A stretch of 64,000 bases of DNA from Cupriavidus sp. P-10. Lineage in GTDB: Bacteria; Pseudomonadota; Gammaproteobacteria; Burkholderiales; Burkholderiaceae. Positions 9,735 to 17,063 of this stretch are shown here, piece by piece. A program made the translations under genes and the position numbers. Under the pieces are notes generated by a model. That model searched no databases, was not told the DNA's origin, and saw nothing but the letters and a program-made list of their open reading frames with translations. Location: positions 930,001 through 994,000 of the forward strand of contig NZ_AP025170.1 in NCBI RefSeq assembly GCF_003402535.2, written 5' to 3'. The first letter of the stretch is position 1. Every line of letters starts with the position of its first letter.

Positions 9735-10802
9735 TCAGAACTTGTGGCGCACACCTACGCCGAAGGTATCGCCGTGCTCGATGCCGGTGATCTTGTCGTA
9801 GTAGTAGGCGGCGTAGACATCGGTACGCTTGGACAGGTTGTAGTCGTAGGCGACGGCGAAGGTGTTGCGCTTGAAGTCGCCCAGCGAGTTGTCGACCTTG
9901 CCGTAGGCGTACGAAGCCAGCAGGCTGCCGGCGCCGATGGGCACCGAGGCACCGAACTGGCCGTCGATGTGCTTGGTGTCGCCCGACGGTGCGGTGGTGG
10001 CGCGGGTCTTGATGTACTGGCCCTGCGCGAACAGCTTGACCACCTTGAAGTCATAGGACAGGCCGACCTGGGCGGCGTCCTGGCGCGACAGGCCGGCGTC
10101 GGTCATGTCGGTCGGCACGTTGTTGAAGCGCACCTGCTGGTAGGCAACGGTGGCCGCGAACGGGCCGCTGAAGTACATCAGGTTGCCGCCCCACTTGTTC
10201 TTGCCGGCGGCGCCGGCCTGTTCGCCGAACGAGTAGATGAAGTTGGCGGTCAGGCCGCCGAAGTTCGGCGTGGAGTACAGCACCGAGTTGTTCCAGCCCG
10301 AATCGCCGATGATGCCCGGATCCACCACCGCGCCGCTGGTCGCGCCGAAGTAGGTGTGGAAGATCGTCGGCGAGAACACGTACGAGTCGATCAGCGGGTT
10401 GAACAGGATGGTCGAGACGAAGTACGGCGTGGTGTTGCGGCCCAGCTTGATCGTGCCAGCCTTGTCGTTCTGCAGGCCGACGTAGGCATTGCGGCTGAAC
10501 ATCGAGTCGCCGGTGAAGCGGCCGCTGTTGCCGCTGTCGGTACGGAAGAAGCCGTTCAGGTCGAAGATGGCCTTGGTGCCGCTGCCCAGGTCTTCAGTGC
10601 CCTTGATACCCCAGTACGACGTCTGCATCCCGCCCGAATTGGCGACCCATGCGCGCTCGCCCACACCCGGGCTCTTGACCGCACCGACGAACATGTCGGC
10701 CTGGCCGTACAGCGTCACGCTGGACTGGGCCATGGCCGTGCCGGAAAGAAGGGTAGCCGCTACCGCCGCCAGCTTCATTGCCGGCTTGTACTGCTTCTGC
10801 AT
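9735..10802 (-). CDS. Outer-membrane trimeric porin (Burkholderiales OmpC-like, Gram-negative porin family)
   Basis: General diffusion porin of the outer membrane. The 355-residue precursor has a clear Sec signal peptide (MKLAAVAATLLSGTAMA, cleavage before QSSVTLYG) and the usual start of the first beta strand, SSVTLYGQADMF. Repeated strand/turn patterns follow, and the C-terminus is GVGVRHKF, the terminal Phe required for BAM-dependent insertion. A strong GGAGGT ribosome binding site precedes the ATG. Betaproteobacteria carry many paralogues of this family, so no selectivity can be inferred. The 184 bp upstream, shared with uraD's 3' end, is AT-richer than average and probably carries the promoter, but I cannot pick the boxes. 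Confidence 0.93.
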   Translation of the reverse strand: MQKQYKPAMKLAAVAATLLSGTAMAQSSVTLYGQADMFVGAVKSPGVGERAWVANSGGMQTSYWGIKGTEDLGSGTKAIFDLNGFFRTDSGNSGRFTGDSMFSRNAYVGLQNDKAGTIKLGRNTTPYFVSTILFNPLIDSYVFSPTIFHTYFGATSGAVVDPGIIGDSGWNNSVLYSTPNFGGLTANFIYSFGEQAGAAGKNKWGGNLMYFSGPFAATVAYQQVRFNNVPTDMTDAGLSRQDAAQVGLSYDFKVVKLFAQGQYIKTRATTAPSGDTKHIDGQFGASVPIGAGSLLASYAYGKVDNSLGDFKRNTFAVAYDYNLSKRTDVYAAYYYDKITGIEHGDTFGVGVRHKF

Positions 10803-10986
10803 GTTTAGACCTCCGTGGTTTTGAATCCTGCTTGGAACGTTGTGTACTGGGTCCCTGTCGGGTTCTTTTAATGTCTTTGTGCTTTTATTCGTGCCGCCTG
10901 GCGTTGGCTCGGTGTGGTGTGGTGTTGCTTGGGTGCCGGCGGCATCGGGTACAGCGTTTTTTGTTATACAGGTGACGCTTTTTTTC

Positions 10987-11505
10987 TCAGGCGGATACTA
11001 AGTCGTCAAGACGGAACTGCGCAATGCGATGGATCTGCCCGATGCAGGTTTGCAACTCTTCCTTCGGCGAGTTTTCTACGCGGCGCGCGAACTCCGCGAT
11101 GATCCCGTGGCGGTCGTAGCCTCGCACGGCGAGGATGAACGGGAAGCCGAACTTCTGGTTGTACGCGGCGTTGAGCGCCTGCAGGCGATCGAATTCCTCC
11201 GGCGTGCACAGGTTCAGGCCGGCGCCGCTTTGCTCGCGCGTGGACTCGGCGGTCAGCTCGCCGCGCACCGCGGCCTTGCCGGCCAGCTCCGGGTGGGCGC
11301 GCACCAGCTTCAGCTGCGCGGCTTCGCCCGCTTCATCGACGGCCTTGCGCAGTGCTTGCGTCAGTGCGGCGACGTCGGCGAAGGGGCGTTGCGTGGCAGC
11401 GGCTTCGGCAAACCACGGTGAATGTTCATAGATGCCGCCCAGCACCTGCACGAATTCCGCGACAGGCATGGTGTTGAGTTGGGCGAGGGTGTAGGTCTGG
11501 CTCAT
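10987..11505 (-). CDS. uraD: 2-oxo-4-hydroxy-4-carboxy-5-ureidoimidazoline (OHCU) decarboxylase
   Basis: Third enzyme of urate breakdown: decarboxylates OHCU to S-allantoin. The 172-residue protein carries the family hallmark HPELAGK (His about 71, the catalytic histidine) and the C-terminal FPFILAVRGYDRHGI and RIAQFRLDDLV segments. It starts 12 bp after the stop of puuE and is the last gene of the minus-strand urate operon (gntR, permease, puuE, uraD). The partner enzyme 5-hydroxyisourate hydrolase is encoded on the opposite side of the regulator. Confidence 0.94.
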   Translation of the reverse strand: MSQTYTLAQLNTMPVAEFVQVLGGIYEHSPWFAEAAATQRPFADVAALTQALRKAVDEAGEAAQLKLVRAHPELAGKAAVRGELTAESTREQSGAGLNLCTPEEFDRLQALNAAYNQKFGFPFILAVRGYDRHGIIAEFARRVENSPKEELQTCIGQIHRIAQFRLDDLVSA

Positions 11506-11517
11506 GCTGAATCCGGG

Positions 11518-12462
11518 TTACCTGGCGGGCGTGTAGGGATGGGTCTCGGCCCAGTGGCGGGCGATGTCGACACGGCGGCAGATCCACACCTTGTCATGGC
11601 CCTGCACGTAGTCGAGAAAGCGCTGCAGCGCGCGGAAGCGGCCGGGACGGCCGAGCAGCCGGCAGTGCATGCCGATCGACAGCATCTTGGGGCTGTCCTG
11701 TCCGCCGGGGTCGCCTTCTTCATACAGCACGTCGAACGCATCCTTCAAATACTGGAAGAATTGCTCGCCGGTGTTGAAGCCTTGCGGCGTGGCAAAGCGC
11801 ATGTCGTTCGAGTCCAGCGTGTACGGCACCACCAGGTGCGGCTTCTTTTCGCCGCCGGTGACTTCGACTTCAGTCCAGAAGGGCAGGTCGTCGCCGTAGT
11901 AGTCCGAGTCGTACAGCAAGCCGCCGTGCTCGACGACGAGGCGGCGCGTGTTGGGGCTGTCGCGGCCGGTGTACCAGCCCAGCGGCAGCTCGCCGGTCAG
12001 CTCCTTGATGATCTGCATGCCGATGCGCATGTGCTCGCGCTCGGTGGCTTCGTCCATGTTCTGGTAGTGGATCCAGCGCCAGCCGTGGCAGGCGATCTCG
12101 TGGCCCAGTTCGACGAAGGCGCGCGTCAGATCCGGATGGCGCTGCAGCGCCATCGACACGCCGAAGATGGTCAGCGGCAGGCCGCGCTTTTCGAACTCGC
12201 GCAGGATGCGCCAGGCACCCGCGCGCGAGCCGTATTCATAGATGCCCTCCATGCTCATGTGGCGGTCGGGGTAGGCCGCCGCGCCGACGATCTCGGAGAG
12301 GAACTGCTCGGAGGCGGCGTCGCCGTGCAGCACGCAGTTCTCCCCGCCTTCTTCATAGTTGAGGACGAACTGCACGGCGATGCGCGCGCCGCCCGGCCAG
12401 CGGGCGTGCGGCGGCTTGGCGCCGTAACCGATGAGATCGCGTGGATAGTTCTCTGTTGTCAT
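11518..12462 (-). CDS. puuE: Allantoinase, PuuE type (polysaccharide-deacetylase fold)
   Basis: Cofactor-independent allantoinase that opens the hydantoin ring of allantoin to allantoate. It belongs to the NodB/polysaccharide deacetylase superfamily, not to the metal-dependent cyclic amidohydrolases. The 314-residue protein shows family segments YPRDLIGYG, EGGENC near the N-terminus, HEIACHGWRW in the middle and the C-terminal RRVDIARHW. I start at MTTENYPRD (12462) because upstream in-frame residues are basic, non-conserved leader. It sits 12 bp before uraD and 111 bp after the permease. Neither allantoicase nor ureidoglycolate genes are present in the window, so allantoate is used elsewhere. 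Confidence 0.93.
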   Translation of the reverse strand: MTTENYPRDLIGYGAKPPHARWPGGARIAVQFVLNYEEGGENCVLHGDAASEQFLSEIVGAAAYPDRHMSMEGIYEYGSRAGAWRILREFEKRGLPLTIFGVSMALQRHPDLTRAFVELGHEIACHGWRWIHYQNMDEATEREHMRIGMQIIKELTGELPLGWYTGRDSPNTRRLVVEHGGLLYDSDYYGDDLPFWTEVEVTGGEKKPHLVVPYTLDSNDMRFATPQGFNTGEQFFQYLKDAFDVLYEEGDPGGQDSPKMLSIGMHCRLLGRPGRFRALQRFLDYVQGHDKVWICRRVDIARHWAETHPYTPAR

Positions 12463-12573
12463 GGTCGTTGCTTGCTTCAGGGGGAACCGTCCGGGCCGCG
12501 GCGCCCGCAAGCGCCGTTGACTGTGCAATGAGCGTGCCAGTCGCTGGCCCGGCGGCGTACTTCGGGATAACCG

Positions 12574-13980
12574 TTACTCGGTGCCGTGCGAGTTGGCGGC
12601 AGCGTTGCGCATTGCTTCCTCGCGCGACTGGATGCCGTTGTAGAACAGGTTCAGCGCCACGGCCACGATCGTGCCGAGCACGATGCCGCTATGGGTGAAG
12701 GGGTCGGTCCACTTGGGCAGGTACTGGAAGAACGTCGGTGCCAGCGTCGGGATCATGCCGAAGCCGATCGAGATGGCGACGATGAACAGGTTGTGGCGGT
12801 TGCGGTTGAAATCGCACGAGCCCAGGATGCGGATGCCGGTGGCGGCCACCATGCCGAACATCACGATGCCGGCGCCGCCCAGCACGAACTGCGGCACCGA
12901 GGCGACCACGTGGGCCATCTTGGGGAACAAGCCGAACGCGATCAGGATCAGGCCACCCGCTGCAGCCACGTAGCGCGAGCGCACGCCGGTCACGGTGACC
13001 AGGCCCACGTTCTGCGAGAAAGAGGTGTACGGGAAGGTGTTGAAGATGCCGCCGATCACGGTGCCCAGGCCATCGGCGCGCAGGCCGCGGGTCAGGTCGT
13101 CGTTGCTCAGCTTCTTGCCGGTGATGTCCGACAGCGCCAGGAACATGCCGGTCGATTCCACCAGCGTGATCAGCATGACGATGCACATCGACAGGATCGC
13201 GGTCACCTCGAAAGTCGGCATGCCGAAGTGCAGCGGCGTGATGACGGCGACGAAGCTGGCTTCGTCCAGGCCTTCGAACGAGACCTTGCCCATGGCCATC
13301 GCCGCCAGCGTGCCGATGATGATGCCCAGCAGCACCGCGCAATTGGCCACCAGGCCGCGACCGTATTTGGTCAGCAGCAGGATGGTCAGCAGCGTCAGCC
13401 CCGCAATGCCGAGGTTGGTCAGGTCACCGTAGGCGAGATTGGGCACTTCCTTGGCCACGCCGTCGATCACCGCGCGCGTGGTGGGCTGGCCGCCGGCCGC
13501 CCAGTTGATGCCCACGCGCATCAGCGACACGCCGATCAGCGTGATCACCGTGCCGGTCACCACCGGCGGGAACAATCCAAGCATGCGCCCCATCATCGGC
13601 GAAATCAGGATGCCGAAGATCCCTGACGCGATCACCGCGCCGTAGATGCCGAGCAGGCCGACGTTGGGATCGGTGCCGATGGCGATCATCGGCGCCACCG
13701 AGGCAAAGGTTACGCCCATCATCACCGGCAGGCGGATGCCGAACTTCCAGAACCCGATCGCCTGGATCAGCGTGGCCAGGCCCGCGGCGAAGAGATCGGC
13801 GTTGATGAGGAAAGCCAGCTGGTCCTTGGGCAGCTTCAGCGCACCGCCAACGATCAGGGGAACGGCTACCGTGCCGGCATACATCACCAGAACGTGCTGC
13901 AAACCAAGCGCGAGCAGGCGCCCTGAAGGCAAACGCTCGTTGGTGAGGTCCGTGGGGACCGTGGTGCTTGCGGAATTCAT
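12574..13980 (-). CDS. NCS2-family purine permease (urate/xanthine:H+ symporter)
   Basis: A nucleobase:cation symporter-2 (uracil/xanthine permease) protein of 468 residues with about a dozen hydrophobic spans. Family motifs seen are LQHVLVMYAGTVAVPLIVGGAL near the start, QNVGLVTVTGVRSRYV (the NCS2 signature region with the substrate-contacting Gln-Asn) and the FPKMA/VLGGAGIVMFG segment. A strong AAGGAGAGGAG ribosome binding site decides the start at 13980. Its place between the GntR regulator and puuE makes urate or xanthine the likely substrate; that is inference from context. Confidence 0.92.
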   Translation of the reverse strand: MNSASTTVPTDLTNERLPSGRLLALGLQHVLVMYAGTVAVPLIVGGALKLPKDQLAFLINADLFAAGLATLIQAIGFWKFGIRLPVMMGVTFASVAPMIAIGTDPNVGLLGIYGAVIASGIFGILISPMMGRMLGLFPPVVTGTVITLIGVSLMRVGINWAAGGQPTTRAVIDGVAKEVPNLAYGDLTNLGIAGLTLLTILLLTKYGRGLVANCAVLLGIIIGTLAAMAMGKVSFEGLDEASFVAVITPLHFGMPTFEVTAILSMCIVMLITLVESTGMFLALSDITGKKLSNDDLTRGLRADGLGTVIGGIFNTFPYTSFSQNVGLVTVTGVRSRYVAAAGGLILIAFGLFPKMAHVVASVPQFVLGGAGIVMFGMVAATGIRILGSCDFNRNRHNLFIVAISIGFGMIPTLAPTFFQYLPKWTDPFTHSGIVLGTIVAVALNLFYNGIQSREEAMRNAAANSHGTE

Positions 13981-14175
13981 TGGTGCGTCTCCTCTCCTTT
14001 GGTTTGATGGGAACGCCACGCCCGTGCCTGTTGTGTTGCCGGCAATGCGTGTTGCCGGCGTTGTTATTGTTGTTTTCGGCCTGCCGTCGCTGCGCTCTCG
14101 TTTGCGCTGCCTGGGCGCGGTGCGGTCGGCGGGCGTTCGGCCTTCTTCTTGCGGGGGCGTGGCGGGAACACCGTA

Positions 14176-14961
14176 CTAGGTGGAGCGGCCTAGTACGCTG
14201 CGAAGATCGAAGTTGCCCGGCTCGTCCGGCTGCACGCGGTCGGCGCAGGCGCCGAGGTGGTGCGCCATGCGCGACTGGGCCAGCGCGGCATCGCCCTGTT
14301 CCAGGGCGTCGAGGATTTCCTCGTGTTCGTCGAACGAGCAGGCGTTGTTGCCCGGGGCTTCCACGCTGGCGATCATCAGCGTGGTGCGCGACACCAGCCG
14401 GCGCATCATGTTGACCAGCAGGGCGTTGCCCGACAGCTCCGCCAGTGCCGTGTGGAATTCGGCGGACAGGCGGATCCATTTGGGGCGGTCGTGCGTCAGG
14501 AAGGCCTGGCGCTCGCTGGTGACCATCTTGCGCAGCGGCGCGATCACGGTCTTCACGTCCGGCATGCCGGCGAGCTTTTCCAGCACCGCGCGCTCCAGCA
14601 TCTGGCGCAGCTCGAACATGTCGTGCGCTTCGTCGGTGGAGGGGCTGGCGATAAAGGCACCGCGGTTGGGTTCGAGGTCGACCATGCCGTCGGCGGCCAG
14701 GTGCGACAGCACCTTGCGCACCGTGTGACGCGCGGTGGCATAGATCTCGCAAAGCGAATGCTCGGTGAGCTTGGTGCGCGGCGGCAGCCGGTGCTCCATG
14801 ATCGCGTCGTAGATCTCGTGGTACATGCGCTCTTCGACCGAGCCCTTGCGTGCGGGCTTTTCCGGCCTGGCGGGCAGGGACCCGGTCGGCTCGGCATCGG
14901 AAACGCCGGTGACACCGGCAATCAGCTTCAGGCTCTTGGACATCTTGGCACCAGCAGTCAT
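14176..14961 (-). CDS. GntR-family (FadR/FCD type) regulator of urate catabolism
   Basis: A transcription factor with an N-terminal winged helix (about residues 50-115; EHSLCEIYATARHTVRKVL is the recognition region) and a C-terminal all-helical FCD effector domain (DEAHDMFELRQMLE, EFHTALAELSGN). The 261-residue form starts at ATG 14961; starts at 14943 (ATG) or 15030 (TTG) cannot be excluded, and ribosome binding sites are weak. It heads the minus-strand permease-puuE-uraD genes and faces hiuH-puuD across a 293-bp region with several TTGT-NN-ACAA operators, so it very likely regulates both arms and itself. The effector is unknown; a urate-pathway intermediate is expected. Confidence 0.9.
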   Translation of the reverse strand: MTAGAKMSKSLKLIAGVTGVSDAEPTGSLPARPEKPARKGSVEERMYHEIYDAIMEHRLPPRTKLTEHSLCEIYATARHTVRKVLSHLAADGMVDLEPNRGAFIASPSTDEAHDMFELRQMLERAVLEKLAGMPDVKTVIAPLRKMVTSERQAFLTHDRPKWIRLSAEFHTALAELSGNALLVNMMRRLVSRTTLMIASVEAPGNNACSFDEHEEILDALEQGDAALAQSRMAHHLGACADRVQPDEPGNFDLRSVLGRST

Positions 14962-15020
14962 GCAATCAGGTCGGTCCGGACCGCCGTAATCCCCTGTATC
15001 AGGGTCCGGTGATCCGAAAA

Positions 15021-15062
15021 TTGTTGACAATTATTTGGCTGTGGCTTCAATATTGTCAACAA
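15021..15062. promoter_or_regulatory. Paired GntR operators inside overlapping divergent promoters
   Basis: Two copies of a TTGT-NN-ACAA palindrome face each other: TTGTTGACAA at 15021-15030 and TTGTCAACAA at 15053-15062, the outer ends of an 11-bp inverted repeat. Each contains a perfect TTGACA -35 hexamer. On the minus strand TTGACA (15054-15059) is followed after 18 bases by AATAAT (15030-15035), a good -10 box for the gntR operon. On the plus strand TTGACA (15024-15029) is followed after 18 bases by the poorer CAATAT (15048-15053). A regulator bound here would block both promoters. Confidence 0.7.
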
Positions 15063-15074
15063 AACCAACTCAGG

Positions 15075-15084
15075 TTTTCGACAA
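15075..15084. promoter_or_regulatory. Third, degenerate GntR half-operator
   Basis: TTTTCGACAA matches TTGT-NN-ACAA at seven of the eight fixed positions and lies 12 bp past the second operator, on the hiuH side. An unrelated 14-bp palindrome (CAGGGAAATCCCTG) follows at 15087-15100. Confidence 0.4.
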
Positions 15085-15254
15085 CTCAGGGAAATCCCTG
15101 AATTGCCAACCGGGTCGGGCAGGCGCATTGTCGCCACGCACCAACCCAGCGCCGGGATGCGTTACCAGACGTACCGAGCGGGCACCATTCCCACAAATGG
15201 TGCTAGTGAAGGCAGCGGCGCCCCTCACAACCCAATCGCAAAAGGACAAATACG

Positions 15255-15608
15255 ATGGGACGCTTGACCACCCATGTTCTTGACACCGCTGCCGGCACGC
15301 CCGGACAAGGGATGTCGATTACTCTCCATAAAATTGTCGACAATCGCCGCGAAACCCTGAAGACCGTGGTCACCAACCACGACGGCCGCTGCGACCAGCC
15401 GCTGCTGGAAGGCGCCGACCTGGTCGCCGGCGTGTACGAGCTGGAATTTGCCGCGGGAGACTATTTCCGCACACAGGGCACGAAGCTGCCCGAGCCGGCT
15501 TTCCTGGACGTGGTGCCGCTGCGCTTCGGCATTGCCGACGTCAACGCGCACTACCACGTGCCGCTCCTGGTTTCGCCCTGGTCGTACTCGACCTACCGTG
15601 GCAGCTGA
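15255..15608 (+). CDS. hiuH: 5-hydroxyisourate hydrolase (transthyretin-like)
   Basis: Hydrolyses 5-hydroxyisourate, the unstable product of urate oxidation, to OHCU. The 117-residue protein has the family N-terminus LTTHVLD (catalytic His about 7), the central PLLEG / YELEF segments, the NAHYHVPLLVSPWSYSTY stretch and the diagnostic C-terminal tetrapeptide YRGS. No signal peptide is present, so it is cytoplasmic. A clear AAAGGA ribosome binding site precedes the ATG. It is the first gene of the plus-strand arm and lies 31 bp before puuD. Confidence 0.96.
   Translation: MGRLTTHVLDTAAGTPGQGMSITLHKIVDNRRETLKTVVTNHDGRCDQPLLEGADLVAGVYELEFAAGDYFRTQGTKLPEPAFLDVVPLRFGIADVNAHYHVPLLVSPWSYSTYRGS
15333..15344. 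promoter_or_regulatory. Perfect ATTGTCGACAAT palindrome inside hiuH
   Basis: Twelve bases of perfect dyad symmetry containing TTGT-CG-ACAA, the same 8 fixed positions as the intergenic GntR operators, 79 bp inside the hiuH coding region (codons for Lys-Ile-Val-Asp-Asn). It could be an auxiliary operator or roadblock site; it could also be chance. Confidence 0.4.
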
Positions 15609-15639
15609 CGCGGTGGCATAGGGAAACAGGAGACAAGAC

Positions 15640-16845
15640 ATGGAAGGCTATATCCTCGACTGGGCCAATATGCTGCTGCGGTGGGTGCACGTCATCACCG
15701 CCATCGCATGGATCGGCTCTTCGTTCTATTTCGTGTGGCTGGACAACAGCCTGACCAAGCCCACCGCACCTGACCTGAAGGAGAAGGGCGTCGACGGCGA
15801 GTTGTGGGCCGTGCACGGCGGTGGCTTCTACAACCCGCAGAAGTACCTGACCGCACCCAAGTCGTTGCCGGAGAACCTGCACTGGTTCTACTGGGAGTCG
15901 TATTCGACCTGGATGAGCGGTTTCGCGCTGCTGGTGGTGCTGTACCTGTTCAACGCAAGCACGTTCCTGATCGACAAGAATGTGTTCGATATGTCGCCTG
16001 GCGCGGCGGTCGGCTTTGCGGTGTCGTACCTGCTGATCGGCTGGATCGTCTATGACAGCATCTGCCGCCTGTTCAACAAGAATGACCGCCTGGTCGGCAT
16101 CCTGGTGGCGCTCTATATCGCCGCCGCAGCCTTCGTGGCGTGCCATGTCTTCTCCGGCCGCGCGGCGTTCCTGCTGACCGGCGCGATGGTGGCCACGATC
16201 ATGAGCGCCAACGTGCTGGCGTGGATCATCCCGGGCCAGCGCAAGGTGGTGGCGGCACTGAAGGCCGGCCAGCCGGTGGACCCGATCCACGGCAAGCGCG
16301 GCAAGCAGCGTAGCGTGCACAACACCTACTTCACGCTGCCGGTGCTGTTCGCGATGCTGTCGAACCACTACAGCATGACGTACGCGTCCAAGTACAACTG
16401 GGTGGTGCTGATCCTGATCATGCTGTCGGGCGTGCTGATCCGCCAGTTCTTCATCCTGAAGCACAAGGGCAAGATCAACGTGCTGTGGCCCGCCGCCGGT
16501 GTTGCAGCGCTGGGCGTGGTGGCAGTGATGATCGCGCCGCAGCCGCGCCCGGCCGTGGCCAAGGGTGGCGAGGCAGCCGCTGCGACCGTCAGCTTTGCCA
16601 AGGTCCAGGAAGTGATGAACGCACGCTGCGTGCAGTGCCACGCCGAGCAGCCGAAGATGATGCCGACCGCGGCCAAGGGGATCAAGCTGGAGACGCCGGA
16701 AGACATCAAGGCCCACGCCCAGCTGATCTACCAGCAGGCCGTGCAGCAGAAGGCGATGCCGCTGGGCAACGTGACGCAGATTACCGACGACGAACGCGCG
16801 CTGCTGGGGCAGTGGTTCGAAGGCGGTGCCAAGACCACCAACTGA
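15640..16845 (+). CDS. puuD: Urate hydroxylase PuuD, membrane protein with cytochrome c domain
   Basis: Oxidises urate to 5-hydroxyisourate, passing electrons to the respiratory chain instead of O2 as the soluble uricases do. The 401-residue protein has about eight transmembrane spans (urate oxidase N-terminal/DUF989 family; WVHVITAIAWIGSSFYF at the start). A C-terminal class I cytochrome c domain carries the heme-binding CVQCH at about 330-334 and a likely axial Met in KAMPLGN at about 373. A good AGGAGA ribosome binding site is present, 31 bp after hiuH. It completes the pathway with hiuH, uraD and puuE. Confidence 0.95.
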   Translation: MEGYILDWANMLLRWVHVITAIAWIGSSFYFVWLDNSLTKPTAPDLKEKGVDGELWAVHGGGFYNPQKYLTAPKSLPENLHWFYWESYSTWMSGFALLVVLYLFNASTFLIDKNVFDMSPGAAVGFAVSYLLIGWIVYDSICRLFNKNDRLVGILVALYIAAAAFVACHVFSGRAAFLLTGAMVATIMSANVLAWIIPGQRKVVAALKAGQPVDPIHGKRGKQRSVHNTYFTLPVLFAMLSNHYSMTYASKYNWVVLILIMLSGVLIRQFFILKHKGKINVLWPAAGVAALGVVAVMIAPQPRPAVAKGGEAAAATVSFAKVQEVMNARCVQCHAEQPKMMPTAAKGIKLETPEDIKAHAQLIYQQAVQQKAMPLGNVTQITDDERALLGQWFEGGAKTTN

Positions 16846-16869
16846 TGGTGGCCTGAGCTGAAAGAGTTG

Positions 16870-16894
16870 GGGCCGGCTTCTGACGAGCCGGCCC
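16870..16894 (+). repeat. Hairpin just after puuD
   Basis: GGGCCGGCT pairs with AGCCGGCCC across a seven-base loop 24 bp after the puuD stop; no T-run. It probably protects the mRNA end ahead of the real terminator further on. Confidence 0.5.
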
Positions 16895-16974
16895 GCGAAA
16901 TCCGAGCATCGGTGATCGACGGTCCGGAGGGCTGAGCAGCTGGCAGCCATCAGTACCGGACCGGCGAGGGTTTG

Positions 16975-17001
16975 AACGGGGCCTTGTGCCCCGTTTTTTT
17001 T
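16975..17001 (+). terminator. Intrinsic terminator of the hiuH-puuD operon
   Basis: ACGGGGC / GCCCCGT with a five-base loop, followed by a run of eight T. It lies 130 bp after puuD. Between it and the convergent HD-GYP gene, bases 17016-17075 carry short direct repeats of the type CCCTCACGCCA that have no evident role. Confidence 0.88.
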
Positions 17002-17063
17002 ATGGCGTGCGCGCCGCCCTTATGCCGCCCTTATGCCACCCTCACGCCGCCCTCACGCCACCC

